Below, in pieces: positions 1 to 9,958 of a DNA stretch of 64,000 nucleotides. The first letter of the stretch is position 1. Every line of letters starts with the position of its first letter. This stretch comes from Calliopsis andreniformis (Eukaryota; Arthropoda; Insecta; Hymenoptera; Andrenidae), in NCBI RefSeq assembly GCF_051401765.1, contig NW_027480423.1, positions 3,038,001 to 3,102,000 on the forward strand, given 5' to 3'. The notes beneath the pieces are model-generated. The model was not told where the DNA came from and made no database searches. It worked only from the letters and a program-made list of their open reading frames with translations. A program made the position numbers and the translations under genes.

Positions 1-51
1 TCCGCGCTACCTAGGCTTCACCCAAGGGTGTTGTTCCACCAGATGGAATAG

Positions 52-62
52 TTAGGGCCTAA
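52..62. other. TTAGG-G-CCTAA dyad, recurrent monomer element
   Basis: TTAGG and CCTAA are inverted around a single G. The element recurs through the array, alternating with a broken form ending GCCTTAG. It contains one TTAGGG hexamer per monomer but never as a tandem run, so it is not telomeric sequence. Confidence 0.6.
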
Positions 63-91
63 GAAGTCAACGCCAGAAGCATAAAATACGA

Positions 92-99
92 TATAAATA
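92..99 (+). promoter_or_regulatory. TATA-box-like motif (TATAAATA), recurrent in one monomer class
   Basis: TATAAATA matches the eukaryotic TATA consensus and recurs at the same monomer position in a large share of monomers. In others the same site reads AATAAA (as in caataaagatg, gcaataaaaatac or gaataaatag), which matches a polyadenylation signal. Satellites are often transcribed at low level, but nothing in the sequence proves promoter function here. It may simply be A/T-rich repeat sequence. Confidence 0.25.
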
Positions 100-673
100 C
101 AACAGCTTTTCCATCGTATAAGACGAATAATTGCAGCCAGTGTGAATGTAATGGTCATTTCTACGTTCCGGGCAACCTAGGCTTCACTCTAGGGTGTTGC
201 TCCATCAGATCGAGTAGTTAGGGCCTTAGAAGTCAACGTCAGAAGCATAAAATACAATAAAGATGCAAAAGCTTTTCCACCGTATAACAGGAATAACTGT
301 AAACAGTGTGAAAGTAATGGTCATTTCTACGTTCCAGGCAACCTAGTCTTCACTCTAGGGCGTTGTTCAACAAGATCGAATAGCTAGGGCCTAAGAAGTC
401 AACGCCAGAAGAATAAAATACAATATAAGTACAAAAGTTTTCCCATCGTATAAAATGAATAATTGCAAACATTGTGAAAGTAATGGTCATTTCTACGTTC
501 CGGGCAACATAGGCGTCACTCTAGGACGTTTCTCCACCACACCTAATAGCTACGGCCTTAGAAGTCAACCCCAGATGAATAAAATATTAAAAAGATGCCA
601 CAGCTTTTCCATCGTATAAAACGATTAATTGCAACCAGTGTGCAAGTTATGGTCATTTCTAGTTTCCGGGCAA

Positions 674-691
674 CCTAGGCTTCACCCTAGG
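674..691. other. CCTAGG-loop-CCTAGG dyad, repeated in many monomers
   Basis: CCTAGG (674-679) and CCTAGG (686-691) flank the loop CTTCAC. Because CCTAGG is its own reverse complement, the two copies can pair as a 6-bp stem. Most monomers with 'caccctagg' keep the full dyad; monomers with 'cactctagg' keep 5 bp. It sits at roughly monomer positions 8-25 and is one of the most stable parts of the repeat. Confidence 0.7.
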
Positions 692-831
692 TCGTTGTTC
701 CACCAGATCGAACAGTTAGGGCCTAAGAAGTCAACGCCAGAAGCATAAAAAACAATATAAATATAACAGTTTTTCTATCGTATAAAACGAGTGATACCAA
801 CCAGTGTAAAAGTTATGGTCATTTCTACGTT

Positions 832-997
832 CCGGGCAACCTAGGCTTCACCCTAGGGCGTTGTTCCACCAGATGGAACAGTTAGGGCCTAAGAAGTCAA
901 CGCCAGAAGCATAAAATACGATATAAATACAACAGCTTTTCCATCGTATAGATCGAATAATTGCAACCAGTGTGAATGTACTGGTCATTTCTACGTT
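832..997 (+). repeat. Representative 166-bp satellite monomer
   Basis: This unit is close to the majority form and is used here as the phase reference, starting at CCGGGCAACC. In order it carries: a CCTAGG / CCTAGG dyad; a perfect TGTTCCA / TGGAACA inverted repeat with a 5-nt loop (862-880); a TTAGG-G-CCTAA dyad; a conserved stretch AGTCAACGCCAGAAG; and then an A/T-rich half with TATAAATA and TTTTCCATCGTATA. In a hand-built majority consensus, GC is about 41% overall, about 55% over the first 80 bp and about 28% over the rest. The next monomer begins at 998. Confidence 0.9.
862..880. other. Perfect hairpin-capable inverted repeat in monomer
   Basis: TGTTCCA (862-868) and TGGAACA (874-880) are perfect reverse complements around the loop CCAGA. 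The same element lies at 10820-10838 in the second 9,958-bp copy. Other monomers with the GATGGAA variant keep a 5-bp core (TTCCA/TGGAA), for example near the start of the window. Monomers with the commoner GATCGAA variant lose most of the pairing, so the hairpin is specific to a monomer subtype. Confidence 0.75.
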
Positions 998-2102
998 CCG
1001 GGGAACCTAGGCTTCACTCTAGGGTGTTGCTCCACCAGATCGAGTAGTTAGGGCCTTAGAAGTCAACGCCAGAAGCATAAAATACAATAAAGATGCAAAA
1101 GCTTTTCCATCGTATAACAGGAATAACTGTAAACAGTGTGAAAGTAATGGTCATTTCTACGTTCCAGGCAACCTAGGCTTCACTCTAGGTCGTTGTTCCT
1201 CCAGATCGAATAGTTAGGGCCTAAGAAGTCAACGCCAGAAGCATAAAATACAATATAAATATAACAGTTTTTCCATCGTATAAAACGAATAATAGCAACC
1301 AGTGTGAAAGTTATGGTCATTTCTACGTTCCGGGCAGCCCACGCTTCACTCTAGGGCGTTGCTCCACCAGATGGAACAGTTAGTGCCTTAGAAGTCAACG
1401 CCAGAAGCATAAAATACAATAAAGATGCAACAGTTTTTCCATCGTATAACAGGAATAATTGCAACCAGTGTGAAGCTAATGGTATGTTCTACGTTCCGGG
1501 CAGCCTGTGCTTCACTCTAGGGCGGTGCTCTACCAGATTAAATAGTTAGGACCTAAGAAGTCAACGCCAGAAGCATAAAACACAATATAAGTACAACAGC
1601 TTTTCCATTGTATATAATGTATATTTGCAAACAGTGTGAAAGTAATGGTCATTTCCATGTTCCGGACAACCTAGTCTTCACTCTAGGGCGTTGTTCCACC
1701 AGATCGAATAGTTAGGGCCTAAGAAGTCAACGCCAGAAGAATAAAATGCAATATAAGTACAAAAGTTTTTCCATCGCATAAAATGAATAATTGCAAACAT
1801 TGTGAAAGTAATGGTCATTTCTACGTTCCGGGAAACCTAGGCGTCACTCTAGGGCGTTGCTCCACCACACCTAATAGCTACGGCCTTAGAAGTCAACCCC
1901 AGATGAATAAAATACAATAAAGATGCCACTGCTTTTCCATCGTATAAAACGAATAGTAGCAACCAGTGTGAAAGTTATGGTCATTTCTACTTTCCGGGCA
2001 ACCTAGGCTTCACTCTAGGGCGTTGTTCCATGAGATCAAACGGTTAGGGCCTTAGAATTAAACGCCAGAAGCACAGAATAAAATAAAAATACAACAGCTT
2101 TT

Positions 2103-3460
2103 CCGTCGTATAACAGGAATAATTGTAACCAGTGTGAATGTAATGGTCATTTCTACGTTCCGGTCAACCTAGGATTCACTCTAGAACGTTGCTCCAACAG
2201 ATTGAATAGTTACGGCCTTAAAAGTCAATGCCGGAAGCATAAAATGCAATAAAAATACAACAGTTTTTCCGTCATATAACGGGGATAATTGCAAACAGTT
2301 TGAAAGTAATGGTCATTTCTACGTTCCGGGCAATCTAGGCTTCACTCTACGGCGTTGTTCCACCAGATCGAATAGTTAGGGCTTAAGAAGTCAACACCAG
2401 GAGAATAAAATACAAAATAAATACAACAGCCTTTACACCGTATAAAACGAATAATTGCAAACTGTGTGAAGGTTATGGTCATATCTACGTTCCGGGCAAC
2501 CTAGGCTACACTGTAGGGCGTTGCTCCACCAGATCGAAATGTTAGGGCCTAAGAAGTCAACGCCCGAAGCATAAAATACGATATAGATACAACAGCATTT
2601 CCATCGTATTAAATGAATAATTGCAAACAGTGTGAAAGTAGTGGCCATTTCTACGTTCCGAGCAACCTAGGCTTCACTCTAGGGCGGTGCTCCAACATGT
2701 CGAATAGCTACGGCCTTAGAAGTCTACGACTGAAGCATAAAACACAATAAAAATACAACAGTTTTTTCATCGTATAACAGGAATCATTGTAACAAGCGTG
2801 ATAGTAATGATCATTTCGTCGTTTCGGGCATTCTAGACTTATCTCTCAGGCATTGCTCCACCAGATCGAATAGTTAGGGCCTAAGAAGTCAACGCCAGAA
2901 GCATAAAATACAATATAAACACAACAGTTTTTCCGTCTTATAACAGGAATAATTGCAACCAGTGTGAATGTAATGGTCATTTCTACGTTCCGGTCAACCT
3001 AGGGTTCACTCTAGAGCGTTGCTCCAACAGATTGAATAGTTACGGCCTTAAACGTCAATGCCCGAAGCATAAAAAGCAATAAAAATACAACAGTTTTTCC
3101 GTCATATAACGGGGATAATTGCAAACAGTTTGAAAGTAATGGTCATTTCTACGTTCCGGGCAACCTAGGCTTCACTCTACGGCGTTGTTCCACCAGATCG
3201 AATAGTTAGGGCTTAAGAAGTCAACACCAGAAGAATAAAATACAAAATAAATACAACAGCCTTTACACCGTATAAAACGAATAATTGCAAACTGTGTGAA
3301 GGTTATGGTCATATCTACGTTCCGGGCAACCTAGGCTACACTGTAGGGCGTTGCTCCACCAGATCGAAATGTTAGGGCCTAAGAAGTCAACGCCCGAAGC
3401 ATAAAATACGATATAAATACAACAGCATTTCCATCGTATTAAATGAATAATTGCAAACAG
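2103..3460 (+). repeat. 830-bp (5-monomer) tandem duplication with a partial third piece
   Basis: About 2,103-2,630 reappears at about 2,933-3,460, shifted by 830 bp. It carries the rare markers GCCTTTACACCG, CTACACTGTAGGG and TCGAAATGTTAGGG. A further piece of about 190 bp from 2,958 onward reappears at about 3,456 (498 bp, 3 monomers). Substitutions between the copies are few. The structure is kept at 12,061-13,418, and its right-hand part at the start of the block beginning near 27,444. Confidence 0.8.
2720..2885 (+). repeat. Strongly diverged monomer
   Basis: This monomer departs from the majority at many positions, including CAAGCGTGATAGTAATGATC, TTTCGTCGTTTCGGGC and CATTCTAGACTTATCTCTCAG. 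It is the most diverged full-length unit I noticed in the first 46 kb. Its copy at about 12,678-12,843 ends exactly where homology to the block starting at about 27,444 begins, so it marks a duplication boundary. Confidence 0.75.
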
Positions 3461-5614
3461 TGTGAATGTAATGGTCATTTCTACGTTCCGGTCAACCTAG
3501 GGTTCACTCTAGAGCGTTGCTCCAACAGATTGAATAGTTACGGCCTTAAACGTCAATGCCCGAAGCATAAAAAGCAATAAAAATACAACAGTTTTTCCGT
3601 CATATAACGGGGATAATTGCAAACAGTTTGAAAGTGATGGTCATTTCTACGTAGCGGGCAACCTATGCTTCACTCGTGGGCGTTGGGCCGCCAGATCCAA
3701 TAGTTAGGGCCTTAGAAGTCAACGCCCGAAGCATAAAATACAGAATAGATAGAACAGTTTTTCCATCGTATAAAAGGAATAATTGCTACCAGTGTAAAAG
3801 TTATGGTCATTTCTACTTTCCGGGCAACCTAGGCTTCACCCTAGGACGTTGCTCCTACAGATTGAATAGTTAGGGCCTTAGAAGTCAATGCCCGAAGCAT
3901 AAAATACAATATAAATACAACAGTTTTTCCATCATATAAAACGAATAATTGCAACCAGTATGAAAGTTATGGTCATTTCTACTTTCCGGGAAACCTAGGC
4001 TTCACCCTAGGGCGTTGCTCCTACAGATTGAATAGTTAGGGCCTAAGAAGTCAACGCCAGAAGCATAAAATACGATATAAATACAACAGCTTTTCCATCA
4101 TATAACAGGAATAATTGCAACCCGTGTAAGTTATGGTCATTTCTACTTTCCGGGCAACCTAGGCTTCACCCTAGGGCGTTGTTCCACATGATGGAATAGA
4201 TAGGGCCTAAGAAGTCAACGCCAGAAGCATAAAATACGATATAGATACAACAGCATTTCCATCGTATAAAACGAATTATTGCTACCAGTGTGAAAGTTAT
4301 GGTCATTTCTACTTTCCGGCCAACCTAGGCTATACCCTAGGGCGTTGTTCCACCTGATGGAATAGTTAGGGCCTAAGAAGTCAACGCCAGAAGCATAAAA
4401 TACGATATAAATACAACAGCTTTTCCATCGTATAAAACGAATAATTGCAACCAGTTTGAAAGTGATGGTCATTTCTACGTTCCGGGCAACCAAGGCTTCA
4501 CTCTAGGGCGTTGCTCCACCAGATTGAATGGTTAGGGCCTTAGAAGTCAACGTCCGAAGCATAAAATACAAAATAAATAAAATAGTTTTTCCATCGTATA
4601 AAACGAGTAATTGCTACAAGTGTGAAAGTTATGGTCATTTCTACGTTCCGCGCAATCTGGGCTTTACCCTAGGGCGTTGTTCCACCAGATGGAATAGTTA
4701 GGGCCTAAGAAGTCAACGCCAGAAGCATAAAATACGATATAAATAAAACAGTTTTTTCATCGTATAAAACGAATAATTGCTACCAGTGTGAAAGTTATGG
4801 TCATTTCTACGTACCGGGCAACCTAGGCTCCACTCAAGGGCGTTGCGCCACCAAATCGAATAGCTACGGCCTTAGAAGTCAACGACAGAAGCAAAAAATA
4901 CGATATAAATACAACAGCTTTTCCATCGTATAAAAGGAATAATTGCAAACAGTGTGAAAGAAATGGTCATTTCTACGACCCGGGAAACCGAGGCTTCACT
5001 CTACGGCGTTGTTCCACCACATCTAATAGCTACGGCCTAAGAAGTCAACGCCAGAAGCATAAAATACGATATAAATACAACAGCTTTTCCATCGTATAAA
5101 ACGAATAATTGCAACCAGTTTGAAAGTGATGGTCATTTCTACGTACCGGGCAACCTAAGCTTCACTCTAGGGCGTTGCTCCACCAGATCAAACAGTTAGG
5201 GCCTTAGAAGTCAACGCCCGAAGCATAAAATACAAAATAAATAGAACAGTTTTTCGATTGTATAAAACGAATAATTGCTACCAGTGTAAAAGTTATGGTC
5301 ATTTCTACGTTCCGGGCAACCTAGGCTTCACCCTAGGGCGTCGTTCCACCAAATCGAATAGTTCGGGCCTAAGGAGTGAACGCCAGAAGGATAAAATACA
5401 ATATAAATATAACAGTTTTTCCATCGTATAAAACGAATAGTAGCAACCAGTGTGAAAGTTATGGTCATTTCTACGTTCCGGGTAACCTAGGTTTCATTCT
5501 AGGGCGTTGCTCCACCAGATCGAATAGTTACGGCCTTAGAAGTCAACGCCAGAAGCATAAAATACGATATAAATACAACAACTTTTCCATCGTATAAAAC
5601 GAATAATTGCAACC

Positions 5615-6942
5615 AGTTTGAAGGTGTTGGTCATTTCTACGTATCGGGCAACCTAGGCTTCACTCTAGTGCGTTGCTCCACCAGACGAAACAGTTAGGGC
5701 CTTAGAAGTCAACGCCCGAAGCATAAAATACAAAATAAATAGAACAGTTATTCCATTGTATAAAACGCATAATTGCTACCAGTGTAAAAGTTATGGTCAT
5801 TTCTACGTTCCGGGCAACCTAGGCTTCACCCTAGGGCGTTGCTCCAACAGATTGAATAGTTAGGGTCTTAGAAGTCAACGCCCGAAGCATGAAATACAAG
5901 GTAAATAGAACAGTTTTTCCATCGTATAAAACGAATAATTGCTACCAGTGTAAAAGTTATGGTCAATTCTACGTTCCGGGCAACCTAGGCTTCACCCTAG
6001 GCCGTTGTTCCACCAGATCGAATAGTTGGGGCCTAAGAAGTGAACGCCAGAAGCATAAAATAAGATATAAATACAACAGGTTTTCCATCATATAAAACGA
6101 ATAATAGCAACCAGTATGAAAGTTATGGTCATTTCTACTTTCCGGGCAACCTAGGCTTCACCCTAGGGCGTTGCTCCAACAGATTGAATAGTTAGGGCCT
6201 TAGAAGTCATTGCCCGAAGCATAAAATGCAATAAAAATACAACAGTTTTTCCATCGTATAAAAGGATTAATTGCAACCAGTTTGAAAGTGATGGTCATTT
6301 CTACGTTCCGGGCAACCTAGGCTTCACTCTAGGGCGTTGCTCCACTAGATCGAATAGTTAGGGCCTAAGAAGTGAACGCCAGAAGCATAAAATACAATAT
6401 AAATACAACAGATTTTCCATCGTATAAAACGAATAATTGCAACCAGTGTGAAAGTAATGGTCATTCCTACGTTCCGAGCACCCTAGGCGTCACTCTAGGG
6501 CGTTGCTCCACCACATCTAATAGCTACGGCCTTAGATGTCAACGCCAGACGCATAAAATACAATATAAATACAACAGCTTTACCATCGTATAAAACGAAT
6601 AATTGCAACCAATGTGAAAGTTATGGTCATTTCTACATTCCGAGCAACCTAGGCTTCACCCTAGGGCGTTGCTTCACCAGATCGAATAGTTAGGTCCTTA
6701 GAAGACAACGCCAGAAGCCTAAAATACGATATAAATACAACAGCTTTTCCATCGTATAAAAGGAATAATTGCAAACAGTGTGAAAGTAATGGTCATTTCT
6801 ACGTTCCGGGCAACCTAGGCTTCACCCAAATGCGTTGCTCCAACAGATTGAATAGTTAGGGCCTAAGAAGTGAACGCCAGAAGCATAAAATACAATATAA
6901 ATACAACAGTTTTTCCATCATATAAAACGAATAATTGCAACC
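5615..6942 (+). repeat. 8-monomer tandem duplication, first unit
   Basis: This 1,328-bp segment is followed directly by a second copy at 6,943-8,270. It is recognised by AGTTTGAAGGTGTTGG at both unit starts. Private bases of this unit include AGTTGGGGCC, TATAAAAGGATTAA, CCACTAGATCG and CAACAGATTTTCC. The same tandem pair occurs at 15,573-16,900 and 16,901-18,228. Confidence 0.88.
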
Positions 6943-8270
6943 AGTTTGAAGGTGTTGGTCATTTCTACGTATCGGGCAACCTAGGCTTCACTCTAGTGCG
7001 TTGCTCCACCAGACGAAACAGTTAGGGCCTTAGAAGTCAACGCCCGAAGCATAAAATACAAAATAAATAGAACAGTTATTCCATTGTATAAAACGCATAA
7101 TTGCTACCAGTGTAAAAGTTATGGTCATTTCTACGTTCCGGGCAACCTAGGCTTCACCCTAGGGCGTTGCTCCAACAGATTGAATAGTTAGGGTCTTAGA
7201 AGTCAACGCCCGAAGCATGAAATACAAGGTAAATAGAACAGTTTTTCCATCGTATAAAACGAATAATTGCTACCTGTGTAAAAGTTATGGTCAATTCTAC
7301 GTTCCCGGCAACCTAGGCTTCACCCTAGGCCGTTGTTCCACCAGATCGAATAGTTAGGGCCTAAGAAGTGAACGCCAGAAGCATAAAATAAGATATAAAT
7401 ACAACAGGTTTTCCATCATATAAAACGAATAATAGCAACCAGTATGAAAGTTATGGTCATTTCTACTTTCCGGGCAACCTAGGCTTCACCCTAGGGCGTT
7501 GCTCCAACAGATTGAATAGTTAGGGCCTTAGAAGTCATTGCCCGAAGCATAAAATGCAATAAAAATACAACAGTTTTTCCATCGTATAACAGGATTAATT
7601 GCAACCAGTTTGAAAGTGATGGTCATTTCTACGTTCCGGGCAACCTAGGCTTCACTCTAGGGCGTTGCTCCACCAGATCGAATAGTTAGGGCCTAAGAAG
7701 TGAACGCCAGAAGCATAAAATACAATATAAATACAACAGCTTTTCCATCGTATAAAACGAATAATTGCAACCAGTGTGAAAGTAATGGTCATTCCTACGT
7801 TCCGAGCACCCTAGGCGTCACTCTAGGGCGTTGCTCCACCACATCTAATAGCTACGGCCTTAGATGTCAACGCCAGACGCATAAAATACAATATAAATAC
7901 AACAGCTTTACCATCGTATAAAACGAATAATTGCAACCAATGTGAAAGTTATGGTCATTTCTACATTCCGAGCAACCTAGGCTTCACCCTAGGGCGTTGC
8001 TTCACCAGATCGAATAGTAAGGTCCTTAGAAGACAACGCCAGAAGCCTAAAATACGATATAAATACAACAGCTTTTCCATCGTATAAAAGGAATAATTGC
8101 AAACAGTGTGAAAGTAATGGTCATTTCTACGTTCCGGGCAACCTAGGCTTCACCCAAATGCGTTGCTCCAACAGATTGAATAGTTAGGGCCTAAGAAGTG
8201 AACGCCAGAAGCATAAAATACAATATAAATACAACAGTTTTTCCATCATATAAAACGAATAATTGCAACC
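6943..8270 (+). repeat. 8-monomer tandem duplication, second unit
   Basis: Near-identical to 5,615-6,942, with about seven differences noticed. Its private bases include TACCTGTGTAAAAG, GTTCCCGGCAAC and GAATAGTAAGGTCC. It ends where AGTATGAAAGGTATGG replaces the unit-start motif. The segment is present as a single unit near 30,009-31,336. Confidence 0.87.
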
Positions 8271-9614
8271 AGTATGAAAGGTATGGTCATTTCTACTTTC
8301 CGGGCAACCTAGGCTTCACCCTAGGGCGCTGCTCCAACAGATTGTATAGTTAGGGCCTTAGAAGTCAATGCCCGAAGCATATAATGCAATAAAAATACAA
8401 CAGTATTTCCATCATATAACAGGAATAATTGCAACCAATTTGAAAGTGCTGGTCATTTATACGTACCGGGCAACCTACGCTTCACTCGAGGGTGTTGCTC
8501 CACCAGATCGAATAGTTAGGGCCTAAGAAGCAAACGCCCGAAGCATTAAATACAAAATAAATAGAACAGTTTTTCCATTGTATAAAACGAATAATTGCTA
8601 CCAGTGTAAAAGTTATGGTCATTTCTACGTTCCGGGCAACCTAGGCTTCACCCTAGGCCGCTGTTCCACCAGATCGAATAGTTAGGGCCTAAGAAGTGCA
8701 CGCCAGAAGCATAAAATACAATATAAATACAACAGTTTTTCCATCATATAAAACGAATAATTGCAACCAGTATGAAAGTTATGGTCATTTCTACGTTCCG
8801 AGCACCCTAGGCGTCACTCTAGGGCGTTGCTCCACCAGATCGAATAGTTACGGCCTTAGAAGTCAACGCCAGAAGCATAAAATGCGATATAAATACAACA
8901 GCTTTTCCATCGTATAAGACGAATAATTGCTACCAGTGTGAAAGTTATGGTCATTTCTACTATCCGGGCAACCTACGCCTCAGCCTAGGGCGTTGTTCCT
9001 CCTGATGGAATAGTTAGGGCCCAAGAAGTCAACGCCAGAAACATAAAATACGATATAAATAGAACAGCTTTTCCATCGTATAAAACGAATAATTGCAACC
9101 AGTTTGAAAGTGATGGTCATTTCTACGTACCGGGCAACCTAGGCTTCACTATAGGGCGTTGCTCCACCAGGTCAAACAGTTAGGGCCTTAGAAGCCAACG
9201 CCCGAAGAATTAAATACAAAATAAATAGAAGAGTTTTTCCATTGGATAAAACGAATAATTGCTACCTGTGTAAAAGTTAGTGTCATTTCTACGTTCCGGG
9301 CGACCTAGGCTTCACCCTAGGCCGTTGTTCCACCAGATCGAATAGTTAGAGCCTAAGAAGTGAACGCCAGAAGCATAAAATACAATATAAATACAACAGT
9401 TTTTCCATCATATAAAACGAATAATTGCAACCAGTATGAATGTTATGGTCATTTCTACTTTCCGGGCAACCTAGGCTTCACCCTAGGGCGCTGCTCCAAC
9501 AGATTGTATAGTTAGGGCCTTAGAAGTCAATGCCCGAAGCATAAAATGCAATAAAAATACAACAGTTTTTCCATCATATAACAGGAATAATTGCAACCAA
9601 TTTGAAAGTGATGG

Positions 9615-9946
9615 TCATTTATACGTACCGGGCAACCTAGGCATCACTCGAGGGCGTTGCTCAACCAGATCGAATAGTTAGGGCCTTAGAAGTCAACGCC
9701 CGAAGCATAAAATACAGAATAAATAGAACAGTTTTTCCATTGTATAAAACGAATAATTGCTACCAGTGTGAAAGTTATGGTCATTTATACGTACCGGGCA
9801 ACCTAGGCATCACTCGAGGGCGTTGCTCAACCAGATCGAATAGTTAGGGCCTTAGAAGTCAACGCCCGAAGCATAAAATACAGAATAAATAGAACAGTTT
9901 TTCCATTGTATAAAACGAATAATTGCTACCAGTGTGAAAGTTATGG
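9615..9946 (+). repeat. Two identical adjacent monomers at the block junction
   Basis: 9,615-9,780 and 9,781-9,946 read the same base for base, including the rare CATTTATACGTACCGGG, GGCATCACTCGAGGG and TGCTCAACCAGATCG variants. Adjacent monomers elsewhere differ clearly. In copy 2 the first of these monomers (19,573-19,738) is followed by a different monomer. The repeated unit therefore sits exactly at the junction between the two 9,958-bp blocks. Confidence 0.9.
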
Positions 9947-9958
9947 TCATTGCTACGT

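Larger units (their letters stand above)
211..1060 (+). repeat. Local 5-monomer recurrence (830-bp spacing)
   Basis: A distinctive stretch with GATCGAGTAGTTAGGGCC followed by the rare ATAAAGATGCAAAAGC segment occurs at about 211 and again at about 1041, exactly 830 bp (5 monomers) apart. The same pair is present in the second 9,958-bp copy. A related marker (AAGTACAAAAGTTTT) occurs at about 427 and about 1755, a spacing of 1,328 bp (8 monomers). Short-range duplications of 5 and 8 monomers therefore underlie this part of the array. Confidence 0.7.
1..9958 (+). repeat. 9,958-bp higher-order block, copy 1 (~60 monomers)
   Basis: Position 1 aligns with 9,959. All landmarks I checked keep the offset of 9,958 bp (60 x 166 minus 2) through about 9,780. 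Examples are the diverged monomer near 2.7 kb, the 8-monomer duplication at 5.6-8.3 kb and the markers near 9.2 kb. I noticed one substitution (2,233 g versus 12,191 c), so identity is extremely high. The left end of the block is outside the window. The last ~180 bp have no counterpart at the end of copy 2, because copy 2 runs into different sequence near 19,739. Confidence 0.92.

Noticed and set aside
50..62. TTAGGG hexamers as telomeric repeat
   Set aside because: They occur once per monomer and never in tandem, and are part of the TTAGG-G-CCTAA dyad.
2433..2648. Recurrent short minus-strand open frames of 71-92 codons (also at 3,263, 12,391, 13,221, 27,822)
   Set aside because: They are the same satellite segment read in one frame. 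Copies appear only with the repeat period, there is no recognisable domain, and the sequence varies as freely as the rest of the monomer.
2800..2835. Possible CENP-B box (TTCG ... CGGG)
   Set aside because: In TTTCGTCGTTTCGGGC the spacing between TTCG and CGGG is 6 instead of 7 and the required central A is missing. The usual monomer (CTACGTTCCGGGC) does not match either.
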